From Phaeosaccion multiseriatum (taxonomy: Eukaryota > Ochrophyta, other classes), in the NCBI GenBank assembly GCA_965112735.1, contig OZ218954.1, positions 3,658,001 to 3,722,000 of the forward strand: a stretch of 64,000 nt of DNA, written 5' to 3'. How positions within the stretch are numbered: position 1 is the first letter of the stretch; each line of letters opens with the position of its first letter. Below, piece by piece: positions 31,874 through 43,400 of the stretch. The position numbers were made by a program, and so were the translations under genes. The notes beneath the pieces are model-generated. The model saw only the letters and a program-made list of their open reading frames with translations. It had not been told where the DNA came from and made no database searches.

Positions 31874-34800
31874 TGTGTGTGTGTGTCCGGACAAGGTGTG
31901 TGAGTGAGTGTCAGGACAGTGAGTGAGTGAGTGTCCGGACAAGGTGTGTGAGTGAGTGTCAGGACAGTGAGTGAGTGAGTGTCAGGACAGTGAGTGAGTG
32001 TCAGGACACTCTGGACAAGTACAGTACCTTATGCAGGGCACTCATGAGCTCCTTCTGCGTGGCATTCTCCTTAGTCTTGACCATGAAGAATCCGATCAGA
32101 GACGCCACCACACCCGCACCGGCCACCTTCACAAGTTGGTGCAGAGGAGAGATGGAGGGCGGAAGGGAGGGAGGGTAAGAGGGAGTAAGTGACAGTACCC
32201 TCCCATCCAGTGCCATCCCCTCCCCATCCACTGCCATCTCTCACCCAGAAGGGCACAGCGGCGAGGGTGGCTGCAGAGGCGTCTGAGAGCTTGTCTTGCG
32301 CTGCGAAAGGGGCGAGTGTAACGGCCGCGATGATGGACCCCACGAAGGACTCGAAGAGGTCCGCACCCATGCTAGGGAGAGAGAGAGGGAGACAGAGAGA
32401 GAAAGAGAGAGGGAGGGAGACAGAGAGAGAGAAAGAGAGAGAGTGAGGGAGAGGGGGGGGTGCGGGTGAGGGACTTGGGTTAGATAGTGGTGGGCAAGCT
32501 TCGAGCTTCATTGCTTGAGCAAGCGCTCCACTTGCACTTGCACTCCACTCCCTTGTTTCGTCGCTATTCCCTCCCTCCCTCCCTCCCTCTGTGTCTCTCC
32601 TTCCCTGCACTCACCCAGCGACGTCCCCGACGTTGTCCCCGACGTCTGTGGCACATATCGAAAGAGCCAAAGGGCTAAAGGGTTAGGGTCAGACTCCTGC
32701 ACACTGTACACACACATGCGTTGCCTCCGATGATCCTTTCGCTCGAAAGAGCCTGTCCTAAGGCACGTATCGATCTCTATCCTAAGGCACCTATCGATCT
32801 CTATCCTAAGGCACCTATCGATCTCCATCCTAAGGCACCTATCGACCTCTCTCTCTCAGGTGAACAAGGAAGCGAGGCTTGGTACGAACGGGACGGGCTC
32901 CGCGTACAGACGTTACAGACGTTACAGACGTTACAACACAACTTACTGTCAGCGATGACTGCAGGATTGCGCGGGTCGTCCTCGGGCAAGTCCTCCTCCA
33001 CCTTGCCCACCAGGTCTGCACCCACGTCAGCGGCCTGGCGAGGAGGAGCATGCACACACACACGAGTGCACACACGCACGTACAGGGTGAGAGAGCGCAC
33101 GGCAGCAAGACAAAGGGCACAGAGCAAATCATGATGGAGGGAGGGAGGGACTTGTGCATCGCGCACACACGCACACACTGCTGGCCTGCTCTGCTGCGTG
33201 CTGTGCTGCGTACCTTTGTGTAGATGCCGCCTGCAACCCTCGCGAAGAGGGCGATGGACGACGCGCCGAAGCCGAAGCCCTGAGGTTGGAGGCAAGCAAC
33301 AAGAGGAGGAAGCATTGGGTAACAAGAGGTTAGAGACAAGGCCAGAGGTAGAGGAGAGAGCTGAGGATAGAGAGGAGTGGAGGCAAGTGAGGATAGAGGA
33401 TAGTGGGGCCAGCCCCCTTCCCTGACTTATGGTGCCAGCCCCGTTCCCTGACTTACGGAGATGGATGCGGAAGAGAGTGCGATCTTCTGTGCGTCGTTTC
33501 CGTCCCTGTCCAGCGTCATGATGTAGTAGAAGATGGACAGCTGAGGAGGGGTTGGAGGAGGGGTGGTAGTAGCGTGATTGGGGGGCGTGAGGTAACAGCA
33601 GAGCTCCAGTCATGGGGTTATCGTGATTGGCTGCTCACTCGCTCACTCCCTCCCTCCCTCCTTCCCTCCTTCCCTCCCTCCTTCCCTCCCTCCCTCACTC
33701 CTTCCCTCCCTCCCTCCCTCCCTCCCTCGCTCACTCACCCCAACGAGAGCGAGGCCCACTGCAGTTTCAGAGCGCAGAGCAGAGTATTGCAGTAAGTCAG
33801 TAAGTAAGTAAGTGCATAGCCGGACGGTTGAAGGGAAGGTCGGAGGCACCGGATAGCGGACAGAGGGGAAGAGCAAGAGGCAAAGCACAAAGGGGGCGGG
33901 GGTTTAGACGGAAGCAGACCATCGACCCTAACAAGTAGTGACGTCAGACAAGCTCTAGTGTTGCCGCATGGGAGACACAAAAGTCCCTGGCACTGACCGA
34001 CGGTGAATCCCATGACGGCTCCTCCCGTGAAGGCCACACGCAGGGCGGCGTCCAGGCCCTTGTTCTGCGCAGCGGATGTGGTCCTGTATACAGTGTGTGT
34101 GCAGTGTGTGGACAGCGGGTGGGGGGGGGGGGGCTTCTTCGGTAAGGGATGACATACTCTATACTCTGGGCCTCTGACAGAGAGGGAGGGGAGGATGATG
34201 ACATACTCTGGGCCTCTGACAGAGAGGGAGGGGAGCATGTTCCGGTTGCAAACCTCACCACCGCACTGCCACACACGCACACACCCGCCCACTGCCTTCC
34301 CCTCGTCCCTATCTGACACCAACACCCACACATCACACATGTCCTCACCTGACGTTTGCGTCTGTGGCGACCATCATGCCTGCCCAGCCCGCCGCTGCGC
34401 TGAGGAAGGCGCCTGCCAGGAAGGAGCACGAGATGCGGATGCCGTCCGTGTAGTCCTCTCTGGCGTTGTACACGGTGTAGATGATGAACAGGATGGAGAA
34501 GAAGAACGTCACGAAGCCTGGGTGGGGGCGGAGGTGGGAGGGGGGGGGCGAGGGGGTAAGAGGAGACGCAAGAGGACAAGGGAGAGGACAGCACAGCTCA
34601 TGCCACAGCTCCTCCTCCTCTCTCTGCATGGGTATCAGTGGATGGCAGTGGATGGCAGTGGATACCAGTGGATGGGGAGGAGGTGGAAGTGGATGGTGGT
34701 GGATTTGTGCTCTGTGCATACCTGTGAGGTACTTGTACTCGGTCCTGAGGAAGGCCTTGGCGCCCTCCTTGATCTTGTCGCTGATGGAGTTCATCAGGGG

Positions 34801-35203
34801 CGTGCCTCGCTCGTACGTCTTGAGCTGCTTGGCCAGCCACACGGCCACACCGAGGGCAAGCCCCCCGCCCGCCAGACCAAGGCTCATTGTCTCTGTTGAA
34901 GGGAAGGGGGGGGGGGGGGGCAGCAGTCGATAGATAGCACGGCTACGGCTTCTGACCAGCAGTTTAAGGGTCAGCACACACCAACAACACCAACACACAC
35001 TCTAAGGAGCAACGTACCCGGCAAAGTGACGCCGCAGCTGAGGAGCAAACGAAAGACAGAGGAGCAGGGGCAGCACTCTGTTAGGAGGGCAGGGAGGGCA
35101 AGGCAATGGATTGCATAGCAAGCAGGGACGAAGAGGAAGATGACGAAGGCAAAGGGACTCACGGGAAGTCATCCGAGTCCGCTGAACACCCTAGCCCCCC
35201 CAT
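29116..35203 (-). CDS. Vacuolar-type H+-translocating inorganic pyrophosphatase (type I, K+-dependent)
   Basis: Twenty-two exons read downward from 35203 (35203-35163, 35037-35018, 34892-34722, 34517-34349, 34083-33998, 33758-33739, 33540-33457, 33279-33214, 33034-32947, 32645-32615, 32371-32245, 32126-32028, 31826-31693, 31570-31476, 31339-31317, 31164-31040, 30902-30669, 30458-30393, 30270-30094, 29895-29728, 29484-29403, 29329-29116; ~772 aa, normal family length). Pyrophosphate-binding text [54 protein letters not shown] and [20 protein letters not shown] is intact. [16 protein letters not shown] has Ala at the position that is Lys in K+-independent enzymes, pointing to type I. The enzyme couples PPi hydrolysis to H+ transport into vacuoles or acidocalcisomes. 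Two exons are only 20 nt. The first exon, [13 protein letters not shown], is inferred from phase and looks like a myristoylation/palmitoylation signal; an alternative start is ATG 34887 in exon 3. The C-terminus has a charged Lys/Glu/Gln tail. Confidence 0.9.
31826..32027 (-). repeat. GTGAGTGAGTGTCAGGACA repeats and (GA)n in pyrophosphatase intron 12
   Basis: The intron between exons ending 32028 and starting 31826 consists of ~25-40 bp composite units (GTGAGTGAGTGT plus CAGGACA or CCGGACAAGG) and a (GA)n run; on the transcript the (TC)n run ends at the acceptor. Confidence 0.8.
32757..32852 (+). repeat. 24-bp minisatellite x 4
   Basis: Four units of CCTAAGGCACCTATCGATCT plus CTAT lie in intron 9 of the pyrophosphatase gene, with one or two substitutions per unit. 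Confidence 0.92.
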
Positions 35204-36033
35204 GGTTCTTGGTAGAACAAGTTGTTGTCCTGAGGAGGGGAATGGGGCAGCAGGCGCCAAGCAGTGGAAGGAGGAGGTGCACGGAGGCTGGCGGTGAGCT
35301 GGGCTGTGCAACGACGAGCCAAGTGTGGTTGAGGTAAGTGATTTAGCGCAACCGATCACATGGGGGTCAAACGGCAAGTCCGAGATCGGTTAGGAGAAGA
35401 AGCAGTAGCAGCAGGACGAGTCACAGCAGCAGCACCAGCAGCAGCACTAGCAGCAGTAGCATCAGCAGCACACGAGGCGCGGGACAGGGCTCAAGCAGCA
35501 GAGAGAAGGAGATTGGGCTGGGTTGAAGTGCAAAGGCTGTTAAGAAGGGGAACAGGAGAAGAAGAAGAATATATAAAAATAGAGATAATAACACTTTCGA
35601 GAGCAACGAGCGCCCCCTCCCTACAGACATACAAAGCCTTACGTTTGCTCCTCGGTAGTAGTTGTTGTTAGTTTTGTTGGCCCTTCAAGAAGGAGGGAGG
35701 AGAGAGCCTGTGAGTCGCGTAGAGAGCTTTGAGCAACCCCCCCTGGGTGTTCAACTCTTACGTAATCCGGCATCTGTGAAACTCTCTTTTCATCTTTCTT
35801 CAAATCTCCTCCCTCTTTCGTCTTTTCTCTCTCTCTGTCTGCCTCTCACGTTGTCTCGTTCTTGTAAAAAAACGATACACGTAGACAGCGTGAGAGAGAG
35901 AGAGGGGGGGGAGAAGAAACAAACGTTTTTGCTCGCAGGAAGAGAGAGAGAGGGGGAGAAGAAAGGAGTGGAAAGGAACTAAACCCCCTCCAACCTTTCC
36001 CTCCTCCCCTTGAGGAGGGACGCAGCTTTGTGC
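35204..36033. other. Divergent promoter region (pyrophosphatase / ankyrin)
   Basis: This 830 bp separates two divergently transcribed genes. It contains a GCA/CAG-rich tract at 35400-35470, AATATATAAAAATAGAG near 35567 (possible TATA-like element, orientation unclear) and pyrimidine-rich DNA at 35790-35850. No coding exon was recognised. Confidence 0.5.
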
Positions 36034-37152
36034 ATGGGGGGAAGACTAAGCAGACGGAGCCGAGATAGTTTGGGAGGAGGCACAGAGCAGATCTCACGGG
36101 AGGAGGCTTTTTTGTTGGCTGCACAAGAGGGAAGGCTTGACGATGTTCGGAGAGCCCTCGAGGCCGGAGATGTGTACATGGATTACCAAAACAGCTTTGG
36201 AAATACTGCCCTCATATATTCAGCTATATGCGGGCACCTGGCAGTGGCAGAGGAGCTGATCAAAGCGGGGGCGGACCTGGAGCGGAAAAACAACCGCAGC
36301 GTCACTGCGCTCTTCATGGCGGCCGCCAATGGAAGGCTGAGTATCGCCAAAGCCCTCAGCCAGGCCGGCGCGGACCCCTACGTCACCAATCAAAACGGCC
36401 ACAATGCCGCCCACTTCGCCAAGAAGGCCCCTAAAGGCAAGTCATGGCTCCGGGGAGCCGCCCGCTGCTGCATGTTCAGCAGGACTTGCGGGAACCAGGT
36501 GCTGCACTCTCCCTGTAAGGGTGGTGATACGGGAAGCTTTCTCTCTCCCTCCCTCCTCCCCTCTCTCTTTGCCTCTCTCTCCCTCTCTCATTCGCTCTCA
36601 TTCATTCTCTTTCTCTCTCTCGTTCTCTCTCTCTCATTCTCCCTCTCTTCTTCCCCTCTCTCTCATCCTCTCTCCCCCCCTCCTCTCTCTCATCCTCTTC
36701 CTCCCGTTCTCTCTCTCTTCCCTCCTCCCTCCTCTCTCTCTCATCCTCTTTCTCTCTTTCCCCCTCCTCTCTCTCTTCTTGTCCGTCTCTCGTCTCTCAT
36801 TCTCTCTTTCTCTTCCGCAGGCAAGTTGGTTGTGCGTGTGCTGCGGGAAGCGGAAGCTCGGTATGCCGAGAGGCTTGCCGCCAGGAGGAGACGGCGGAGG
36901 GCAGCAGCGATGGCGGCGGCTCAGGCCCAGTCCCAAGCAGATGGGGCGTCTACGCCTCCCCTCCAGCCGGGGCTGCCGTCCGGCTTGGAGCAGCTGGACT
37001 TGTCGGTCATACCTTTGGGCGGACAGGGAGAGGAACATGATGACAATGAGCGCACTCCTCTGGCGTCCACTGTGTCTTCCCCGTGCTCCTCCGTCGGGGA
37101 TGAGGAGCGAGGCAACGGATCTGCTGGTGGTGACACGCTGGGCTTTGGCTGA
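36034..37152 (+). CDS. Small ankyrin-repeat protein with N-myristoylation-like start
   Basis: Exons 36034-36436 and 36821-37152 (~244 aa). MGGRLSRRS fits an N-myristoylation signal. Residues ~27-130 form about three ankyrin repeats (AFLLAAQEGRLDDVRRALEAGD, NTALIYSAICGHLAVAEELIKAGAD, VTALFMAAANGRLSIAKALSQAGADP, GHNAAHFAKK). The second exon adds a basic amphipathic helix (LREAEARYAERLAARRRRRR) and an acidic Ser-rich tail. The best splice pair is a GC-AG intron (AAAG/GCAAGT to CCGCAG/GC); the intron frame happens to be open, so retention cannot be excluded. The function of such short ankyrin proteins is protein binding, here probably at a membrane. Confidence 0.7.
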   Translation: MGGRLSRRSRDSLGGGTEQISREEAFLLAAQEGRLDDVRRALEAGDVYMDYQNSFGNTALIYSAICGHLAVAEELIKAGADLERKNNRSVTALFMAAANGRLSIAKALSQAGADPYVTNQNGHNAAHFAKKAPKGKSWLRGAARCCMFSRTCGNQVLHSPCKGGDTGSFLSPSLLPSLFASLSLSHSLSFILFLSLVLSLSFSLSSSPLSHPLSPPPLSHPLPPVLSLFPPPSSLSHPLSLFPPPLSLLVRLSSLILSFSSAGKLVVRVLREAEARYAERLAARRRRRRAAAMAAAQAQSQADGASTPPLQPGLPSGLEQLDLSVIPLGGQGEEHDDNERTPLASTVSSPCSSVGDEERGNGSAGGDTLGFG

Positions 37153-37473
37153 GCACGCTGGGCTTTGGCCCTAATGACACACCAGCCTGTGACATGCTGT
37201 GACATGCTGTGACATGCTATGTGGCTCATGTATGTATGCCATCTTCGCGTGGGGGTTGCTTGAACCCCAGGGGGGGTAGACTTACTTTGGGTGTTGGTGT
37301 GTATACGTGTGTGTACGTGTATGTGTGCGAGGATGACTTCCCTAATGTTAATTTTTAATCTCAGTGCAGTGAGTGCGGCGGGCCAACTTGGGCGGGAGGA
37401 AGAAGAAAGGAAGTGTTTATTGACTTATTAGGGTGACAGGCGATGGAACGGCGCTGATACGAAGATTTTTTCC
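37153..37473. other. Short intergenic region
   Basis: 321 bp between two plus-strand genes, with GTGACATGCT repeated three times at 37190-37220 and a GTGTGTACGTGTATGTGTG run. Nothing else was seen. Confidence 0.5.
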
Positions 37474-38383
37474 ATGAGAGCTCTCTTGCTCCCTGTAGTG
37501 CTTGCAAGTCGCTGTCGGCTCAGTGCTACATTCGTACTCGATAGCAAGCCCTGCTGCCCTAAGGATCAGGGTCGTGGTCCCTGCTTTCGTCAGCACCATC
37601 ATCTGTGGGCATCAAGCCACAGGCCTGCCCCCTCTGCGTCGTCTGCACCCCTCAGTGCAACCCTCGATCTCATGGGCTCGGTCATTTGGTGCGAGTCTCT
37701 GTCCGACATTCCTGAGGACAAGATGTCCGGTGCCACCGTAAGACACATCAAGGGTTCGGGTGGCGGCATGGACGAAGAGGACTTGGTGGTGGCGCACAGT
37801 GCCGTATGCTCTTGGCTGCAGGAAGAGCGCAACACAGGCGATGATGGGCATGACGAGGATGATCAAGAAGGTGTGCATTCTTTCACCTGTCGGCCCCCTC
37901 CCGACGCTCTTGCGACCTCCCTCTCTCTCGTGAACACTCTTTTTCCCTCTCCACTCTCTCTTTGCCTACACGTACCTCTCTCTCTCTGCCTGCCTCCCTC
38001 TCTGTTTTTCTCTTCACCTCCCAGCCTGTCCCTCTCTCACACACGGTCTACTCCCTCTCTCTTTACCTGCAGCTCTCTCGATAGCTGAATCTCATGGCCC
38101 CCTCTCTATTTGAACCTGCCTCTCTCTCTCCTCTCTCTCTGTGACTCCAGGCTGCCGAAGCAAGTTGCTCGCTTTGGTATGGGACGGAGACAGCTTCGGT
38201 GTGGACAGCTTCACTTCAGTCATCCCGGCTGCGGTAGGTCCGCGAAGCTCCTTGGAAAATGTCACCCTCATCGCCTTCCTCACGGTAAGACTGAAGGCTG
38301 TGTGGCAATTGGAACAAGCACTCCAGTGTCGATCAATTAAAAGCTATATACTAAAGAGCGGTCTCCCTCCTCTCCACCGGCCT

Positions 38384-38417
<34 letters not shown>

Positions 38418-39059
38418 ACTCTGACAGAAGGAGAGCAAAGGTCGCTTTCAATCCTCCTGGAGCAAGGTTGACTTAGGAGGACAGGTGCGTTGAGTGATTG
38501 GATTGATGGCATCCCCACGTGGCCCTCAGCACACCGATCTGGGCTGCGCGCGTTGATTGCCATCCCCACTAGGCCCCTTCGTCCCTGTGCCTCAGCCCTC
38601 TCTTGTTGCTTGGCACACTTGCGACTGTCTGCCTATACCCCTCGCTTCCTCTCGAGCTCGCTCGTCCCTCACGCCTTCGCACCTTCAGAGAGCATTGGTC
38701 CTTCTTCTGTTGTTGTGCTGTTCTGCCTCCCCTCCCCTCCCCTCCAGCCCATTCACTTGAGCCCCCCCTCCCCCTTGCAGCCCATTTACGCTGTGGTGCT
38801 GAAGGACTTGAAGTACGACACAATGAAGGACTGGGCACAGCTCGGCAAGGCGGCTCTCGGCCACACGGGCTGTCGGAGGGTCATATGTGTGGGCGGTGGT
38901 GATACGACTCGAGAAGAAGCCTCCGTGTGCCCCGATGTCACCTTCCATGTGCTGCCTCTGGCCCGAGAGCGGCGGGGGAGGACGGTGCCATGCTCGCTGC
39001 TTGGGCTTGGGCTGAGGGGCGCTGCGCCACTGCCCAACGTCATTGAGATGAGCCTATGA
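37474..39059 (+). CDS. Unrecognised protein, possible N-terminal targeting sequence
   Basis: Exons 37474-37870, 38151-38284 and 38781-39059 join in phase (~269 aa). The start MRALLLPVVLASRCRLSATF resembles a signal or organelle-targeting peptide. The middle is acidic (EERNTGDDGHDEDDQE). It is followed by KLLALVWDGDSFGVDSFTSVIPAA, TPIYAVVLKDLKYDTMKDWAQLGKAAL and CRRVICVGGGDTTREEA. The last part has an alternating strand/helix pattern with a glycine turn (VICVGGGD) that suggests a Rossmann-like fold, but no family is recognised. An opposite-strand frame with a hydrophobic start (37612-37878) is judged a shadow because only the plus reading splices cleanly. Confidence 0.45.
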
Positions 39060-40216
39060 GCGTTTGGCATCACGGGATGAGCAAGGAAAGGAAAGGCAGT
39101 GGAGGAGGAGGAGCGAGGGGTGGCCCCGCCCCCCAGCGCTCTCTGTGCACTGCGAGTGGTGCCATGAGTGACATGTTTTCAGGACGCACGGAAGGAGCGG
39201 TACCACTAGCAGTGCCTAGCAGTGCATTGTCAGACCACCCAACTGCAACTGTGATGCAACACTCAGTGGCGGGGCAGGGGCGGCCTTCCTTCTTTAGGGA
39301 CGCCCCTCCCTCTGTGGCCAGGCCCTTTGTGCCCCTCCCTCTGTGGCCAGGCCCTGTGTGGCCACATGTGTGTGGGGATGGCTTGAGATGGCTTGCGAGC
39401 ATTCAGCATCCATCGCGAGTCTTACTTATCTGAGAGTCGAGAGACTGATGATTGTGTGGCATGACATCAACGAAGGATTGTGTGGCATGACATCAACGAA
39501 GGATTGTGTGGCATGACATCAACGAAGAATTGTGTGGCATGACATCAACGAAGGATCGTGTGGCATGACATCAACGAAGGATTGTGTGGCATGACATCAA
39601 CGAAGAATGTGTGGCATGACATCAACGAAGGATGCACGGCACGGCACATCCCATCACACACAGATATCGCCAGCAGGGGGGCTCTTAAGGTGGTAGGGGA
39701 TGGCAGGGGATGGCAGAGCTACGGACAGAGACACTGAGACCGGAGTTGCGTGGACAGAGACAAGGGGTCAAGGGGTGAGCGCAACACGGATGCATGTTGG
39801 ACGGACGCACGCCGCAGGACTATTGCTCACTCCTGAGGGTCATATTTCCATCCCCGTCTTGCTCTCTCTCCCTCGCCCTCTGTTCTCTCTCTCTCTCTCT
39901 CTCCCTGCCCCTCCTTGCCTGACTTGGCCTTTCTTGGCGTCGGCCTCGACTTCAAAACAATCTCCGGTAGTAGGACACGCACGGGATGGGAGGACACGTA
40001 CATGAGGGGGGGACACAGGTTATACACCCCTTCGGGTTTCCGCCCTGTGACATGTGGAAGGCTGCTACGTGCCACCTACGTCCTACGTCAATGCAAGGGC
40101 TTTAATTTCGAGGCCTGGGCTTGGGCTTGTGGGGTTAGGGGTGTCAGAGTTTGTTGCAGTCCTGCAGAGAGGACAAGTCAACAAGGAGTATGTTTGCGTT
40201 GAGTGACCACTACACA

Positions 40217-40264
<48 letters not shown>

Positions 40265-40404
40265 AATCGAGGAGAAAAAAAAAAAAAAATGTCGGCCTCG
40301 ATATTGGACGAATCAAAACTGAAACTGAAACTGGATTCCGCTTGGTGAGAGCCGGGCTTCCGGTTGCTGTGTACACACGCTGTAGAGCACATCGTCCCTT
40401 CCAG
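39060..40404. other. Intergenic region with minisatellites
   Basis: This 1.3 kb contains a 29-bp duplication (GCCCCTCCCTCTGTGGCCAG unit) at 39300-39355, the 26-bp minisatellite at 39450-39630, a (GA)n run and an A14 tract at 40220-40290. ATG 40290 opens a 19-codon frame (MSASILDESKLKLKLDSAW) that ends at a GTGAGA donor-like site; it may be a 5' UTR exon of the following helicase gene, since joining it directly would give a stop. Confidence 0.5.
39450..39630 (+). repeat. 26-bp minisatellite x 7
   Basis: Seven head-to-tail copies of GATTGTGTGGCATGACATCA plus ACGAAG, with one shortened copy, lie in intergenic DNA ~400 bp after the gene ending at 39059. Confidence 0.93.
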
Positions 40405-43400
40405 ATGGCTACAGACCGGGCCAGGAGGAGTAGCAGAAGGCTTCGCACGAGCACCGGGGGCTACGATGATGGGCCGCGTTCAGCAACACCTAAAAACGCT
40501 AAACCTTGCACGATCGGCTTGGTGCTTTACTTCCTCACCGCCTGCGGAAGGGAGGACATGGACGGCTTTGATGTTGTGGAGGATGCACCAAGTCTTAGCG
40601 ACCTCATTCGGGCCAGCAGAGGTCGAAGCGTGGAGCTCCTCGCTCTGCAGCAGCTTTCTCAGGCTGGGGCGATTGCAGTGGGCAAACAATGGGTGGCAAT
40701 CCAGCTGGACGGAGACGCCTCCGCCTTGGGTATAGGGATGGAGATGGAGGCCGAGAAAGATGCCGTTGTGGTGCACTTCTGTGCGGAGGTCACGCTGGAC
40801 GTGCAAGTGCCCGGGCCGCTCTTTCGACCGCCTTCGACTCCAGGAAAGAGGGATGGAAGCGCGACGGGCAAGGCCGCTGCAGCAAAGCTGGTGCGCCAAT
40901 TTCTGACCCATCTGCTCCCATGCGCCTTGGATGACGCCCAGCAAGCGGTGGTGCATCAGCAACTTTCTTCCTTGCAGAACGGCGGCGGCTGGCAGGGCAA
41001 AGGCAAGGGCAAGGGCAAGGGGAGTGGCAAAGGCAAGGGTAAAGCGACGGTGCTGCCCCTGTCCCTCTCCATCTCTGCAAAGGACAAGGACAAAGACAAG
41101 CAGCCCTCCTCGCTGCACTCCCACACGCACGCTGCTGCGGCGGTCAAGGGCCTCTACGACGCCCTCAAGCCTGCCCCAGTGGCGCCGCTCGCTCGGCCCT
41201 GCCCCTCTCTGGACGCCTTGCCCTGTTTAGACCGCCTCTCTTCCATGCCGGAGGAGGTGCAGCGGCAGTTGGCCAACTTCCTCGGGGCGCGATCCCTCAG
41301 GGCCCTGTCCGCCTCCTCCCGCCGCCTGCACGACGCGTCGCACGGCCTTGTGCCTGGACTGCTGCTCGACCTCTTCCCGCACCAGAAGAGGGGTCTCGCA
41401 TGGATGGTGAGGCAGGAAACCACGCACGGCCATCACCACACATCCAATGATCCACACCCCTTCTTCGCAAGGCTGCCCGGAGCGGCGGCTCAAGGGCTGT
41501 GGATCGACCTCCTCGAGGGCGGTCTGTTGTGCTCAGTGGAGAGCTTGCCTCGCCGCCCCCCGCCAGTCAGGGGAGGGCTCTTCTGTGACGAACCGGGCCT
41601 TGGCAAGACCATCACTGTGCTCGCCCTCATGCTCAAGTCAAAGGGATGTCTGCCCGACACGACGGCCTTCGCTCAGAGGCACAAGGAGGAGGAGCAGGGC
41701 CGCTGGGACCACGCTGAGGCCGTGTGGGCACTCACGGGCACGGAAGACGCGCAGTTTGTGCTCCGGAAGCTGCTGCGGGGCCTTGAAGACGGCCCTGAGG
41801 GTGCGTGCGTGGCGCTGTATGAGGACTTGAGCATGGAGCGCTGCGAGGCTTGGGGGATGCCCGACTACAAAGACCTAGCCCTGCCCACCGGGGTGCCACC
41901 CACCGGGGTACCGCTACCAGGGGCCGGGACGCGGGAGGGACAAGTACCTGGTGTCATCATGGACCTGGCCGCGGTGCGGGAGCGCATCAATCAGGGCCGC
42001 TACCACACCGTCCGCTCCTTCCTGCACGACTGCCGGACCGTGTTCCAGGGGGGCGTTCGCTACCACACACACCCTCAGGCCCGCCGCCCCTCCCCACACA
42101 CGGCACAAGCGTCTGTACGGGTGCTTGCGCTGCTTGAGCAGGCCGTCAACAACCTCGTGCTCCAACTCGCCCCCGGGGACAAGGAGGTGACGCGCCTGCA
42201 CACGTTGCTGCCCTCCGCAGCCACGCTGGTGGTGTGTCCCTTGCCCATGGTGCAGCACTGGAGCCAACAGATGAAGGCTCATAGCAAGCCCCGGGCACTG
42301 GGGAGGGTGTTTGTGGACGACGGAGGAGGAGGGGGGGTGGGGCAGGGAGCTGGCGGTGATGGTGATGGTGATGGTGATACAGCAGCAGGGCAGTACAACC
42401 GCAAGGGAGGCAGCGGCAGCAAGGCGGGGGCGGCGGCGGCGGGGTGGCGGCGTCTACCCCCTGCCGAGGAGCTCGCAGCCTTCTCCGTTGTGGTGCTGTC
42501 CTCTGCGCGGCTCACGAGGGAGGAGGGAGGGGGTTGCTGGGAGGAGTCGCCATTATGCCGCATCTTTTGGGCTCGGCTCGTGGTCGACGAGGGGCACTCC
42601 CTGGGGGTGAGTCATAAGTCAATGGCCACGCTCATGGCCGGGAGGCTCCTGGCAGAGAGGAGGTGGATCATGACGGGTACGCCCACCCCAAACAAGCGGC
42701 ACCCCGATGCAGCGTTGGCGCATCTGGAGAACCTACTCGTGTACCTGGGGGAGGGAAGCTTCGGACAGAGCAGGGCGGCGTGGCGGCGACTCGTGGTGCT
42801 GCCCTTCATGGCCGGAGGGGCCAAGAGGAAGGCGGCCATGGACAGGCTCAGGGGGCTGCTGCAGGGGCTCATGGTGAGGCACACAAGGGAAGATTTGAGG
42901 GACATTCCGCCGCCGGAGAGACGCAGCACGCTGCTTGACATGAGCCCGCACGAGGTCAGTCAGTCACGCACTCCTTGGCCCTTGGCACTTGGCACTTGGC
43001 ACTTGGCCCTTGCTGGTGTCTTGCTCGCCTGCTTGCTTGTATTTGTATTGTGCAGTGAAGTGAGTACCTAACGCTCTGTAAGGCATGACAGTCCGAGGGT
43101 CCCTCTCGGTCCTCCTCTCTCTGGGGTCCCTCCCTGCATGGCGAAGGTGCTTATCTCGTAACAACGTAACAACCTTTCCTTCCCCAAATGGCGACCCCCC
43201 TCTCAGGTGGTGGTGTACAACACGATGGTGAGCTTCATCCGCGTGAACATCCTCCTCACGGCCACCCTCAAGGGCCGCACCAGCGCGTGGCAGGATTCCG
43301 TCCTCAACCCCCTCAACGCCAAGCACGCCATGACGGCTCTCACCAACGTCAGGATTGCCTGCTGCGGGGGAGGCAGGCTCAAGCCCGTGCTGTCAAACGC

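Noticed and set aside
35360-35982. Plus-strand frames between the pyrophosphatase and ankyrin genes
   Set aside because: They are Ala/Ser- or Arg-rich translations of CAG/GCA and GAGAGA runs without a domain; the region is probably a bidirectional promoter.
37612-37878. Minus-strand frame with a hydrophobic start (HTFLIILVMPIIACVALFL)
   Set aside because: It has no ATG-supported context or continuation, and the plus-strand reading splices in phase to two further exons.
39450-39630. CRISPR-like array
   Set aside because: The 26-bp units are directly adjacent with no spacers; this is a minisatellite in eukaryotic DNA.
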